Part shown: positions 12,411 to 24,294 of the stretch, one piece after another
Layout: every line of letters starts with the position of its first letter
Position numbering within the stretch: the stretch's first letter is position 1
DNA from: Hyperoplus lanceolatus
Lineage: Eukaryota; Chordata; Actinopteri; Uranoscopiformes; Ammodytidae
Length of the DNA stretch: 64,000 nucleotides
Assembly (NCBI GenBank): GCA_026929865.2
Contig: CM049396.1
Span: 19,275,001 to 19,339,000, forward strand
Direction: 5' to 3'
Translations under genes and position numbers: made by a program
The notes under the pieces: model-generated
What the model saw: only the letters and a program-made list of their open reading frames with translations
Told to the model about the DNA's origin: nothing
Database searches by the model: none

Positions 12411-13140
12411 GACTGCGGAGTGACCATAGTGACTGACTATGAGTGACAGATGGAAACTCCTATCATATGTGCGTTGACGGTCATTTGGCCAATCAGAACC
12501 TGTATTTGCCTTTGAGGGGCGGTGACATCAGTCAGTCAGAGCCTCTGCAGGGAAGTTGACTCTTTCCTCTCTCCATATTATCGGAGCATGCAAGAAGCCG
12601 CTGTAATAGTATTTTAACGTATTAATGTGCCTACTTTGGCTACTTTATGTGAATCAATTTTATGAATAAATACGCAGTTTGCTTTGTTGTTTTATTTGGC
12701 CGTTTGCATTGATATGCACGTTAATTAACAGCCGCGACTCGCGGACAGTCACTGCACATTATCGTGTCTATCTGTGTCTGTACACGAGAGAAACTACATG
12801 TAACTGGAGAGTAGTGTTAGCTATTTCTATGTTTTTGAATGATGGTCATTATGTGGCTAGGATAATGAAAATCCTTTTTGCCACAATCTTAATAGTTTAT
12901 TGTAAGGGACTTTGGTGTGATTAAGTTGAGGCTCCATGTTATTATTGATGCCTGTTTTCCCTCACTCGTTTTCTAAAAATGTTTTTATCAACAAGCTGGT
13001 TTTTGCAATTTCACAATTTTCTGAGCAGTTTATTACCATTTTTCTTGGTAAATAACCACACACTTTTTATGGCTGACTAACTTGTTTTGCTCATTTAGTA
13101 CTCATCTGAACTGAAATAAATGTTGTCTTTTCCTTTATTC

Positions 13141-13907
13141 CAGGGGTCTCCAAACTTTTTTCACTGAGAGCCACATACAGAAAAATCTACGAAGGGCTGG
13201 GCCACTTTGCAAAAATAACACATTTATCAGGACATGTAGCTGCTCTGATGTTTAGTTTCATAGTGTCTTCGTAAATTGTAATCCTTCTTCACGGCAACAC
13301 TTTCCTTGCACATTAAACAGACACATTTCCCCTCTTGTTTATATGCCAATGATGCACCCAGTGTTTTCTGCCTTTGCGTCCAATGTCCAGCAGGGTGAAA
13401 ATAGTATCCAGCCGAGGTCCTGACCCTCCTAGAGAGGTCCGGGGGTATTTTAAAGTTTTTAAAGTGAAATGCATGAATCTGGTGCACTTTGAGAGGGAAA
13501 TTAAGAGGCTAAATCTGAAGAATTTTGTATGAAAAAAAAATGGAGACACTGTGTCAGATGAATTAGAAGCTATTGGAGAAGGACACTTCCATAATAATAT
13601 TATTTTAAAATAAAATACTATGCAGGGTCCTCTGGGATGGGCTTGTCGCTCATTTTCTTTTATGGGACATATTTCTCTGTAATATAATGAGTGCATTTAA
13701 ATTATTTAAAAATTAAAAGCGCCATATTACATTATATTTTTAAAATGTGCCACGGGCCAATCAATCAGTGTTTGACACCCCTGCACTAGTGGGTTAACTA
13801 AGAAATACAAAAAAAAAAATTTCAAAGGGCCATATTACATTAAATTTTTAAAATCGGCCACGGGCCAATGAAAAGCGGGCTCGTAGGCCGTAGTTTGGAG
13901 ACCCCTG
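13141..13907. mobile_element. hAT-Charlie-like non-autonomous element
   Basis: The ends are CAGGGGTCTCCAAAC and GTTTGGAGACCCCTG, a typical hAT terminal inverted repeat. The flanking octamers CTTTATTC (13133-13140) and CTTTAGTC (13908-13915) differ at one base. The minus strand at about 13227-13330 encodes CVCLMCKESVAVKKDYNLRR followed by HYETKH. This is a BED-type zinc finger of the kind found in Charlie-like transposases and their host derivatives. Only that fragment of the transposase remains. The element is nested two levels deep in the Merlin element. Confidence 0.8.
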
Positions 13908-15255
13908 CTTTAGTCTCTCCACAAAAAATACACCAAAATGGCTTCTATTACATGTTCAAATCACAAAAACAATCTTCTGAGGAGTTTAGTTAACAGATGT
14001 CATGTCACCTTTTTCATGGCTTATGACTTTGCACACCCCTCCTCACAATAATTGTAATTTTCAAGTGCAAAATGTGTTTGTATTAAGGGATATTTGTTCA
14101 AATGGTTTTAATGTAATGTAATGGGCATGAACTGAACTAAGAGTTTTACTGAAATAAAAGAGTTTTATAACCCAACACCCGTCAAGTTTATCCCCAACAC
14201 CCCCCCCCCCCCCCCCCCCCAACAACTACCCTAGGCCTACACCCATCTCACTAGTCTGGCATTTGGTATTAATCTTGTTGTTCTTACATCATAAAATTAC
14301 TACAATAGGCTATATTTTAACTAAAACAAATAAATTATACTGAACTGAACTTGTGTTAAAAACCATTATTATGCTTTAAATTAATAAATAAACACAAAAA
14401 TGTGTGCGCTTGCATGGGAAATCCGCTTCTGTCTCACGCTAAACAATTTCCAAAAGTTGAGAACCCTGTGAGACTTTGACCCCAACATTAGGCTACACGT
14501 TGGTTAGGCTATAGGCTAGTTATAGTCAAATTATCAACTTCACCGACAATTAGTAGCCTGTGTTCTTTCAGTCATTAAAGCAATCTGGTAGCCTATGTTA
14601 CGTTATTCAAGCGTCAGAGACTTTCAGTGGATTTGGGTTAGGGACAGAATATCGTTTTTGTAAGGGTTAACCAAGCTTCATTTAAAATTCTTATTTTTTT
14701 CAGAAACATGTTTTTGAATTACAATAACCTTACCACAAAATCTTGTCAAAAATGTTTGCTTTAAAAAGGGAATGCAGACATAAAAGCCACAGAGGAAAAA
14801 AATGCAGCCGCACTGTTAGAGCAGGCTCGCTCTTTGAGAAGTCCAGGATATCATTGTCTTCCTGGATGACATTTATTTACAGGTAAGTCAACATTTGTGT
14901 CCATATGATTAAATAATTAAATAGGTCACATTTGGTGATACTTTTACTGTTAATTATTGCTGCTGCTCAATAAGATCATTGTACCTCAAAATAATAAGAA
15001 ATATTCTCCCCTTCCAGGTTTTGTCAGGGCCTGCACCTCAGGCAAGTAGACATGATGGAAGATGGGATTGCAAAAAGTTCCCGCACTCTCTCCAAGATGG
15101 CTACAACTTTGAGAAAAGTTTGCCGCTGTACAATGAAAAGTTACAGAAGAAGGAACGCTCAAATGATTGGGGATGCCAGGGAATTTGGTTTCATTGATGA
15201 AAGCTGCTTCCGTCATAAACGTAAGGTGAGTGACATCTTACATGGAAGATTATAT

Positions 15256-15262
15256 ATATAAG

Positions 15263-15350
<88 letters not shown>
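15256..15350. repeat. (TA)n microsatellite
   Basis: A run of TA dinucleotides lies in the intron between the third and fourth recognisable transposase exons. It begins just after the splice donor region. Confidence 0.95.
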
Positions 15351-15351
<1 letters not shown>

Positions 15352-15850
15352 TGCTTTAGACCAGGTAGGGCTAAGTCGATAATAGCTGCAAAGGCTGATC
15401 TATTCCCTTTACTTACAATTATTAATATCTAATTGACATATGTGATTTATTCAGGTTTACTTAGCATGTAATTTGTAGTCATTGAGGTTTATTACCTACT
15501 TTATCTCTTATTACAGTAGTATGGCCGAGGAAGGGCAGCAGCAACATGGAGACGAAGAAAGTGGGTCTTTGGAACACTAGGAGTGAAGGATCAGAGGCGA
15601 CGTCCAGTCTTACGACTAGTGCAGAGACGAGGAAGGCAGGATCTGGTGCCGATAGTAGTTAGGCATGTGCGCCCAGGCACCACCATAATAAGTGATGAAT
15701 GAGAGAGCATATACACGTGCATTAACTGCCATGGGCTACACTCACTTCAGGGTGAATCACAGCCAGTGGTTTGTGGATCCAAACAGTGGAGCCCACACTC
15801 AGCACATTGAGAGAGCATGGTTGAAGTTCAAGTGAACTATTTGGAGACTT

Positions 15851-17914
15851 AGGGTGTATTCACACATGCCGTGTTTAGTTCGGTTGAAACGAACTCAGGT
15901 GCACTTCTGCCTTCAGTGCGCATCTTTCAGGCAGGTGTGAATACAGCAATCGCACTCGGGGGCGGACCAAACAAGCGGACCGAGACCCAGCTGAAGAGGT
16001 GGTCTCGATGCGCTTCAAAACGAACTCTGCTGCAGTTCGTTTGTGGTGTGAATTTGGCCGGACTCGATCCGACCCAATTGCAAGAAGCACTGCGCCTTTG
16101 ATTTATTTTCTTTTCTTTTTTTTCTTTTATCGCCATCAGCTTCACATTATGGGAAAGTGTTGTTGTCGCCGTTGTTAGGAAGATTAGTTGTGGTTTGACC
16201 GGGAGCCCCGAGCGAAAATATTACAGTTGATAATGACGCGTACACATGTTTATATGTTCAGCGATCTGATGGAGAGGGGAGCGTCTCCCGCACAGTGCCA
16301 ACAGGTTCACCCTGCGCTTTGCATGAAGTGTGTTTTTTTATTTTTCTTCCCAACGTGACCGTCAATACTGTCCCTGTGTCAGTTTGGAACTGAACTGCGC
16401 CGAACTGACACCCAGCTGATACACTGCTTAATCAGCTGAGTGTCAGCTTGAGCCTATTCTTCTCTCGAGCCGCGCTCCAACAGCAACCATACAGTAGGCT
16501 ATACATTATGTTTCACATCGTAGGCTACAAGCCACATAACGTGGCATTGACATTGTACATATTATAACCATATGAAACAACAATAATTACATTTTCTTCT
16601 TCTTTATTTATAGGCTAGATGTAGGCATTTTTATTATTTTTAACCCCGTATTATATCAATGATATATTTCGCTGTTTTTACTTCGTTCTTCCTGCTTCTC
16701 TCCACCCCAGAATGTCTGTCCAATGAATGAATGACCTCAGATCACGTGTGGTTTTGCTTCGTAATGCTGGTTCAATTGCAAAAGAGGCAATATGAAAGTG
16801 GACCACACCAAACAAAAAAAATCTAAACTCTATTTGGTCTGGACCAAAGCAAGTGAACTAACGGACTTTCCATGTGTGAATACACCCTTAGGGTGTATTC
16901 ACACATGCCGTGTTTAGTTCGGTTGAAACGAACTCAGATGCACTTCTGCCTTCAATGCGCATCTTTCAGGCAGGTGTGAATACAGCAATCACACTCGGGG
17001 GCGGACCAAACAAACGCTCCGAGACCCAGCTGAAGAGGTAGTCTCGGTGCGTTTCCAAACGCACTCTGCTGCAGTTCGTTTGTGGTGTGAATTTGTCCGG
17101 ACTCGATCCGACCCAAATGAAGGAGGCACTGTGCCTTTTCTTTCTTTTCTTTTTTAATAGATAGCCGTCAGCTTCACATTATGGGAAAGTGTTGTTGTTG
17201 CCATTGTTAGGACGATAAGTTGTGGTTTGACCGGGAGCCCAGAACAATATATTACATTTGATCGAGAGGACGCATAAACATGCTGAATGTGTTCAGCGAT
17301 CAGATGAAGGAGAGGGGAGCGTCTCTCGCACAGTGCCAACAGGTTCACGCTGCGCAAGAAATGTGTGTTTTTATTTTGCTTCCCATGTACGGGACCGTCA
17401 ATACCCCGTGTCAGTTTGGAGCTGAACTGCGCCGACCCAGCTGATACACAGCTTAATCAGCTGAGTGTCAGCTTGAGCCTATTTTTCTCGCGTGACGCGC
17501 GTCCAGCACCAAAACTACAGTAAAAATGATATTTCACATTGTAGGCTACACGCCACATAACGTTGCATTGACATAGGGCTACATATTATAACCATATGAA
17601 ACAACAATAATCCGATGTTTTTCCTCTTTATTTATAGGTTAGATGTTGGCCATTTTATTATTTTTAACCCCATATTATATCAATGATATATATTTCGTAG
17701 TTTTAACTTCGTGCTTCCTGTTTCTCTCCACCCCAGAATGTCTGTCCAATGAATGAATAACCTCAGATCACGTGTGGCTTTGCTTCGTAATGCTGGTTCA
17801 CTTGCAAAAGGGGCAATATGAAAGTGGACCACACCAAACAAAAAAAATCAAAACTCCATTTGGTCTGGACCAAAGCAAGTGAACTAGCGGACTTTCCCAG
17901 TGTGAATACACCCT
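15851..17914. mobile_element. Tandem pair of a ~1.03-kb non-autonomous DNA transposon
   Basis: Two head-to-tail copies (15851-16888 and 16890-17914) each begin AGGGTGTATTCACAC and end with its reverse complement, GTGTGAATACACCCT. They are highly similar throughout, with scattered substitutions and small indels. One T separates them. TA is present on both outer flanks, which may be the target duplication. No transposase is encoded. The pair interrupts the last transposase exon: coding sequence stops at 15850 and resumes at 17915. Copy 2 is not identical to copy 1, so the tandem state is not an assembly duplicate. Confidence 0.8.
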
Positions 17915-18183
17915 AAGAGGAAACCAAACGGAAAAAATCCTCAAGCAACACCTCTCACTCATTGAATGGACTTACTGGTTAGGTGAAAAGCATCAACAGG
18001 GTCCCCTTGGGAGACTGTTTAAAGACATTAGACATCAGTTTCACTTGTAGAAATGGTCAGTAAGAAACTGTAGTTATGGCTCTCTTGATGCAGTTTTAAG
18101 AACATAAAGAAATATGTTATATTTTTAATTTCCAGGGTTTAGCTTCAAGCTTGTTATATGTTTAAAGCAAAAATATCCAAATA

Positions 18184-19877
18184 AGGGCTTTTGAGATTAT
18201 TTTTTAGATGGAAATGCTGATATACTGCCACAACAAGCTATTATTTTTTGGATTGCTTTATTTTATATTAGATTTTTATGGATGTTGATTAAACAAAGAA
18301 AATGTTGCTTGAGGTAGAAACTTATTTGAATATAATAAAACTGTTAAAATCACAAATGATGGTCTTTAATAAATAAATATATTTTAGATGATTGGAATGC
18401 AGTCATGTAAATATAACAGTTTTGTACTGATTGTATATTTGTCACAACTGTCTTTCAGATAAATCAAGCTCTTTACCTGTCTTAGTTAATCATTAAGTAA
18501 TTATTTGCAAATATATCTTCATGCTTCAGCTTTTAAGATCAGTTCTGCTCCGTTCTGAGTTTCTGACATTGCAGAGTTTGTTTTGCCCTTTTATTGTGGC
18601 CTTTTCAATGTCATTATCTGGTAGTCTAAACACAACTGCAAAAGTATTCAAACCCAAACAAGTCATTCTGTTGACCTATCTTTTACAATAATGTTATGAA
18701 AGTGCCATCCACCTTTTATCAGCTTCTTAGTGCTCTGCATTCAGTCTATAATTTTCCATAATTTTAGAGACATACATTTTTTTGAAATTTCGCAAACTGC
18801 AACTCCCTGTGATATCTTCATCAAGTTCATTCCATAATTTAATACCCTTTACAGAAATCGAAAATGATTTAAGTGTGGTCCTTATGTTTTTCTCTGTGAA
18901 TCTTCTTTTTCTTCTTAAATCATGTGAGACTCCTCTTTCTTCAAACATTGCTTGTAAACTGACTGGAAGGCTTTTTTTTGAAGCCTTGTACATCATTTGT
19001 ACGGTGTGGTAACTTACTACGTCCCGTAATTTGAGAATTTTACCATCAATAAAGAAGTTATTAGTGCGTGCCCTGCGTTATTAGTGCGTACATAACACTC
19101 AACTAGCCATTATTGACAATAGTTTTTCATACTACCATATTAAAATGAAATCATGATTTGTACCTGTATTAGTTAGTCATTAGGTAAGGAATTGCAAATA
19201 TATCTTCATGTTGTGACTTTACCTAGTGGGACACATAACTATTAATTAATTATTAAGTAACTTCTGGTTGTGGTTATATCTGTTGATACTGCCTGAAAGG
19301 CCACACATATACACGTATGCTTGATCAATGTGGGAAAGTTGCACATTGAATAGGTCATAATTTTTGGACTGCCAACAAGTATATATGCATCAATATCCGA
19401 GCAATTACCTTCCGTCACTTCTAATGGAAGTGAAAGCACTTGGCCCTGGATTTTAATCCTGGACTGCAAAGAATCCTGCAGAAATGTTCCTATCTCAAAA
19501 ACAGGACTTAAGGTACGTTAATGAACAGATACCAGTTCAAATAGTACTGTGAAATGGAGGTTGCTGACATATTGGACTCTAAATTCACGTGTTGTTGGTA
19601 AATAATGAGTTAATAGTATTAATACATTTTAAGAAACATGTCTGAGTTAATCTGTAATAGATGTCTTAGGTAAGCAATGATCATTAAAGACTCAGTAGCC
19701 TATGTAATTAAGACTGACTTCTGATGACTTCTGATTAGTTACTGATGGAGTAACCATTCATTCATGGCTGAGTCATCTATGAGTATTACATTAGTCCTAC
19801 ATTAACTCAGGATGAACTAGGCATTAGTTAAGTATCAATTAATACTGATGAGTGTCTACGTAATGTAAAGCTTTACC
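18184..19877 (-). repeat. Right terminal inverted repeat of the Merlin element
   Basis: This is the inverted partner of 6288-7392. It is longer (about 1.7 kb) because a LINE 3' fragment replaces a short stretch at about 18528-19088. On each side of that insert the match to the left arm resumes. The outer 400 bp is the best preserved part. Confidence 0.85.
18528..19088 (-). mobile_element. LINE 3' fragment inside the right Merlin arm
   Basis: The minus strand at 18727-18996 encodes the extreme C-terminus of a LINE reverse transcriptase protein, with a YKASKKSLP segment and the motif VKGIKLWNELDEDI. That is the end expected for L2-like fish LINEs. The fragment breaks the inverted repeat and replaces about 20 bp of arm sequence. 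Only the 3' end is present, as expected of 5'-truncated insertion. Confidence 0.7.
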
Positions 19878-20819
19878 CAAATGTCTAATTTAATGAAGTT
19901 TGGTTTCTATTTCTATTATTCATTACAATGTTGGTACCTCATTAAAGGTCACATATTATGCTAAATGCACTTTTTAAATGTGTTCCAACATGTCCATGGG
20001 TCCACGGTGTGCCTAGAGACTGCCAAAATATCAAAAAAAACTAGAAATCCCACGGAGATTTTGAAAGTACGGGCCGCCCGTGCAAATCGGGGAAGAAAAA
20101 AAATCACGGCCGACCCCTGTGGTCCGAGAGACTTTACCGTAGAGCGGCACGAGCTGTACATGTCTGACAAATGATGAGTCAATCGGAGTCAGGGGGAAAG
20201 GGGCGTGGCCTGGCAAACATTGCATCGGCGAATGACGTTTTTCGCATTTGCGGCGCCCCCTACGGGTTGACCTCGACAAGCTTAGAGGGAGACGCCACCA
20301 CATGTCTTTTGCACGTATCCTGCAAGTTTCATGATGATAGGACCTACGGTCAATGAGTTACGGCCAACGTGTTATTAAGCCCCGACCCTGCGTAAACGTT
20401 TTAGTCAATGGCGGCCCTGTTTTTGAAGCTATCCTACCAATATTTTTCGGAGACGTGCGTCATAGTCCCCCGGGGCTTCGTGACACATTTGGCGTTGATG
20501 GAGTAACACTTGAAAAAGTTGTGGATAAAACCCTGTTTTTCAGTTTATGCTAATTAGCCGAAAGTATTTCCAGGTTGACTCTTATGTTCCGAGAAGCTTT
20601 TTGGTAGAGCACCCTAAAATACACCAGTGTGAGAAATTTCAAGTTAATCGGACTTACGGTGTGCGGGGCGCGGCCTCTCAAACTTTCTTCAGTCGGGGAT
20701 TAATAACAGCGCCCCCTAGCGGAAATTAAAAAAAAATTCCTTTGAGCGAAATTGTAGAGCACCATGAGCTGTACATGTGTAATCAATTTCAAGTCAATCG
20801 GAGTCGGGTGACTTTTGTG

Positions 20820-21525
20820 GCGCCCCCTATGGGTTAATCGCGATAAGCCTCGAGGGACATGCTACCACATGACTTCTGCACACACCCAGCAAGTTTGATG
20901 ATGATAGGACCTATGGTTAAGGAGTTATGTCCAATTTGTGGATAGGCCCCGCCCCTGTGCCGCCCCCTACGGGTTAATCGTGATAAGCTTCGAGGGACAT
21001 GCTACCACATGACTGCTGCACACACCCAGCAAGTTTGATGATGATAGGACCTATGGTTAAGGAGTTATGGCCAATTTGTGGATAGGCCCCGCCCCTGTGG
21101 CGCCCCCTATGGGTAAATCGCGATAAGCTTTGAAGGACATACTACCACATGACTTCTGCACATACCCAGCAAGTTTGATGATGATAGGACCTATGGTTAA
21201 GGAGTTATGGCCAACGTGTTATTAAGCCCCGCCCATTTGTGGCGCCCCCTTTGGGTTAATCTCGATAAGCTTCGATGTACATGCTACCACATGACTTCTG
21301 CACATACCCAGCAAGTTTCATGATGATAGGACCTACGGTTAAGGAGTTATGGCCAACGTGTTATTATGCCCCGCCCATTTGTGGCGCCCCCTATGGGTTA
21401 ATCGCGATAAGCTTCGAAGGGACATGCTACCACATGACTTTTGCACATACCCAGCAAGTTTGATGATGATAGAACCTACGGTTAGGGAGTTATGGCCAAC
21501 GTGTTATTATGCCCCGCCCCTGCGT
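20820..21525. repeat. ~140-bp tandem array, about five units
   Basis: Units begin GCGCCCCCTATGGGTTAAT at about 20820, 20960, 21100, 21242 and 21383. Each contains GCTACCACATGACTTCTGCA, GATGATAGGACCTA and GGAGTTATGG. A more diverged single unit lies at about 20251. Units differ by scattered substitutions. The repeats are contiguous and lack unique spacers. Confidence 0.88.
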
Positions 21526-22125
21526 AAACGTTTTGGTCAATGGCGGCCATGTTTTTCAAGTTGTCCTACTAATCTTTTACGGGTATGTTTATTGTAGTCC
21601 CCCGGGGCTTCACGAGAAATTTGGTGTTGATACAGTCACATTTCAGAAAGTTTTGGATAACACGCTGTTTTTCACGTTATGCTAATTAGCCGGAAATATT
21701 CCCTGAACACTTTTTATGGTCCAAGAGGCTATTTTGTAGAGCACCCTAACGTACACCTGTGTGAGAAATTTCAAGTCAATCGGAGTTACGGTGTTCGGGC
21801 GTGGCCTCTCAAAGTTTTTTCAGTCGGGACTTCATAACAGCGCCCCCTAGCGGAAATTCAAAAAACTGTATAATAGCACACCCCGCGGGGTGGGGACTCA
21901 CGTTGTGTGAAATTTTTGCGTTCCTACGTGCAACGGTGTGGGAGGAGAAGCGGCTAGAAATTTGAGGCAGAATAAGAAGTAAGAAGTAAGAAGTAAGAAG
22001 AATAAGTATGGTGCATAGTAATAATTACGGGTCCCCTGTTGACACTGGGGACCCGTATTTAAACTCTCCTTGTCTCACTCTCCCCCTTTCTGAAACCCCC
22101 CCAATATACTCGAGTCAGAATTCTA

Positions 22126-22149
22126 GCCGACTATTACGTAATAGTCGGC
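22126..22149. other. Perfect 24-bp palindrome
   Basis: The half-site GCCGACTATTAC is followed immediately by its exact reverse complement. About 70 bp upstream, at 22027-22056, a 10-bp stem (ACGGGTCCCC) with a 10-nt loop forms a second perfect hairpin. Both lie in the right third of the TTAA-flanked element. A protein-binding or cruciform role is only a possibility. Confidence 0.85.
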
Positions 22150-23084
22150 ACAGCCACATCCCCATATTTTCTTTATATGTCCATGCTTCCCCCCACATTA
22201 GTAACCAGAAACGTCCACCATATGATAATCCACCCCCGCCCCCCATTTCTTATTGGTTCTTTATATGTCCATGGTCCACGCCCCGAGATCCGATGGAAAA
22301 TTTTCAGAGCGACAGCCATGTTGCTTTCTCCGTTAAGCGACAAGATGCCCATAGTACAGCCTGAATGTTACATAGCCTACACCAACACAGAATGCTTTTG
22401 CTCATACTAAGTTATCTTAACCACAGCATTCTATTAATGCCTCGTTTTTAATAAGACAACGGCTAGGAAGTTACTTGTTTGTTTTTTTAACGGTGAAACT
22501 AAAATAATTGTTTTTATTGGTATTTTTGCCTGCCTGGTGTATAGCTATTAGCTTTGGGACAAGCAACCAGCTTTTGCTCATAACACGCTGTTTATATTCC
22601 CCACAGCAGTCTGACAAAGCCTCGTTTTTAGCAAGACAAAGGCCCTTTCTAGAACCACCCCCTACACCCTATCCCTATCCACTATCCCTCCGTTTGCGCG
22701 TTCGCGAGGAGGGCCCGCCATATTGAGTGTCATCCCAAACCACAGAGCCTCGAGTGTGAGTGGGTTATAAACATAGACATTATACTGCCAATAGGCAGTA
22801 GCGGCTGAAAGTACAGGCACTTTCTTTATAGGTCCATGCTGTGGACCAGTCGCTTCCAGAGAGGGGCAGGGGCAGCTCAAAGATTGTATATTTACGAGGG
22901 GAGCGGCAGCTCGGTTTAAAAAATAGGCCATCGTGAGATTAGCTGAACATCAGGGTATATAGGCATACTAGGCTACAATAAATGATCTGAACGTTTTTTT
23001 CAGCAAACAACTAAAGAAAAACGTATTAGGGAACTCTAAGACCATATAATATTGACAGAAAAGTGTATAATATGTGAGCTTTAA

Positions 23085-24294
23085 TATGTTTAGGGTAGGA
23101 ATAATATTATGTGGTTAGAATAGTAATAACACAATTTAAAAAATAGCAAAAATGTCTAACTTGTTTAAATAACTATTACTACCAACTTCACTAAAATGTA
23201 AATCATCATTTTTCAAATCACCCAAAAAACCGTGAATTTTCAGTAATCCAGGGAAGTAAGAACAGCGCCCTGCAAAATGACAAGAGACTGGTAATTATAA
23301 TATAATTATATTAACACTGGAAATTTTAATGTAAGTAATTTATATTCTTAAAACAAAGTCTATTTAAATGTACACATGGACAACAGGTGCATATTAAAAT
23401 TATACTTTTTAACACATGTTACATGTTTAGAGAGTGCTATCACAGTGTTATTGACTAAGAATAAAAAGCAAATCTATAACATGGTTTATGCACTCATATA
23501 AATTCGAACAAGCTGCGCTTTCTTTCATCAAGCTACAATTGGTCACATTATGTACTGGTGGCTCCAAATACCATAACAATATGGCAACTTGCAAACAATA
23601 AATATCACAGGGTGATAAAAGCTCATTTCCAGCTCAGTACAGGGAAAGGTTAGATCTGGATGACAACTGGAAAAGTTAAAAGTCTTTTTAATTTGTTGTG
23701 AGATCGATAACCCTTACCCAGTTCAACTGAATCTCACAGTGAATAGTGTCTGTTTAGCTGTCATGACAACAAAGACAATTCCATCCACAGATGGAGAAAT
23801 AGCCATTTAAAGGGGCACTGTGTAACATTTTAAGTAATTTATTATCAAAAATCAATATCCTCCTTCATAAATATGTCCTCATTGGTGTAAAATCACCTCT
23901 GCCAATAATCTGAATTATCCTCCTGAGCGGAGAATTACTATATTAATATTACATTTTGTACATTGAGCAGGCAAGTCTTATGGAGGCATCCATGTTTTTG
24001 GAATGTCATCAGGTGCATTGTTTAGAATTTAGAATTGTTCTTGTCCTTGAAGGCCACTGTAGCTTCTGTTATTATTCAAAAGGGGTGGGGTTACCCAGGG
24101 AGCGTTGCATTCTAGAACTTTCTAGATGATGTCATATTACACAGTGCCCACAGTGTACTTTTAAATCAATTACTTAAATTGTAAAACAAGATTCACCTCC
24201 TTTGTTTGAGTAATGATTTGAGGCCTCGCCAAGCGGTGACACGTGCATTTGCGCATCTGCAATATAAATCCTTTTCCTGCAACAGTTTTGATCT
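23085..24294. mobile_element. Intergenic region with a MITE at about 23813-24150
   Basis: The MITE begins GGGGCACTGTGTAA and ends TTACACAGTGCCC, giving a terminal inverted repeat of about 13 bp over roughly 340 bp. It lies downstream of the creld1-like stop codon. An AATAAA on the minus strand at 23838-23843 is within it and could serve as a poly(A) signal. The remainder of this interval shows no gene. Confidence 0.6.

Larger units (their letters stand above)
19946..23080. mobile_element. TTAA-target DNA transposon, non-autonomous
   Basis: TTAA lies at 19942-19945 and again at 23081-23084. The ends read AGGTCACATATTATGC and, inverted, AGCTCACATATTATAC (14 of 16 match). TTAA duplications occur in Kolobok and piggyBac elements; ends starting AG favour Kolobok, but this is not proven. 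No transposase was found. Inside, a ~330-bp block (20393-20725, repeated at 21527-21860) flanks a ~140-bp tandem array. The right third has short palindromes. The element lies only about 60 bp from the right end of the Merlin element. Confidence 0.7.

Noticed and set aside
14986-15216. Minus-strand frame of 76 codons
   Set aside because: It is antisense to the transposase exon that carries the IDES motif.
20820-21525. CRISPR-like array
   Set aside because: Units are about 140 bp, contiguous and without unique spacers, in a vertebrate genome.
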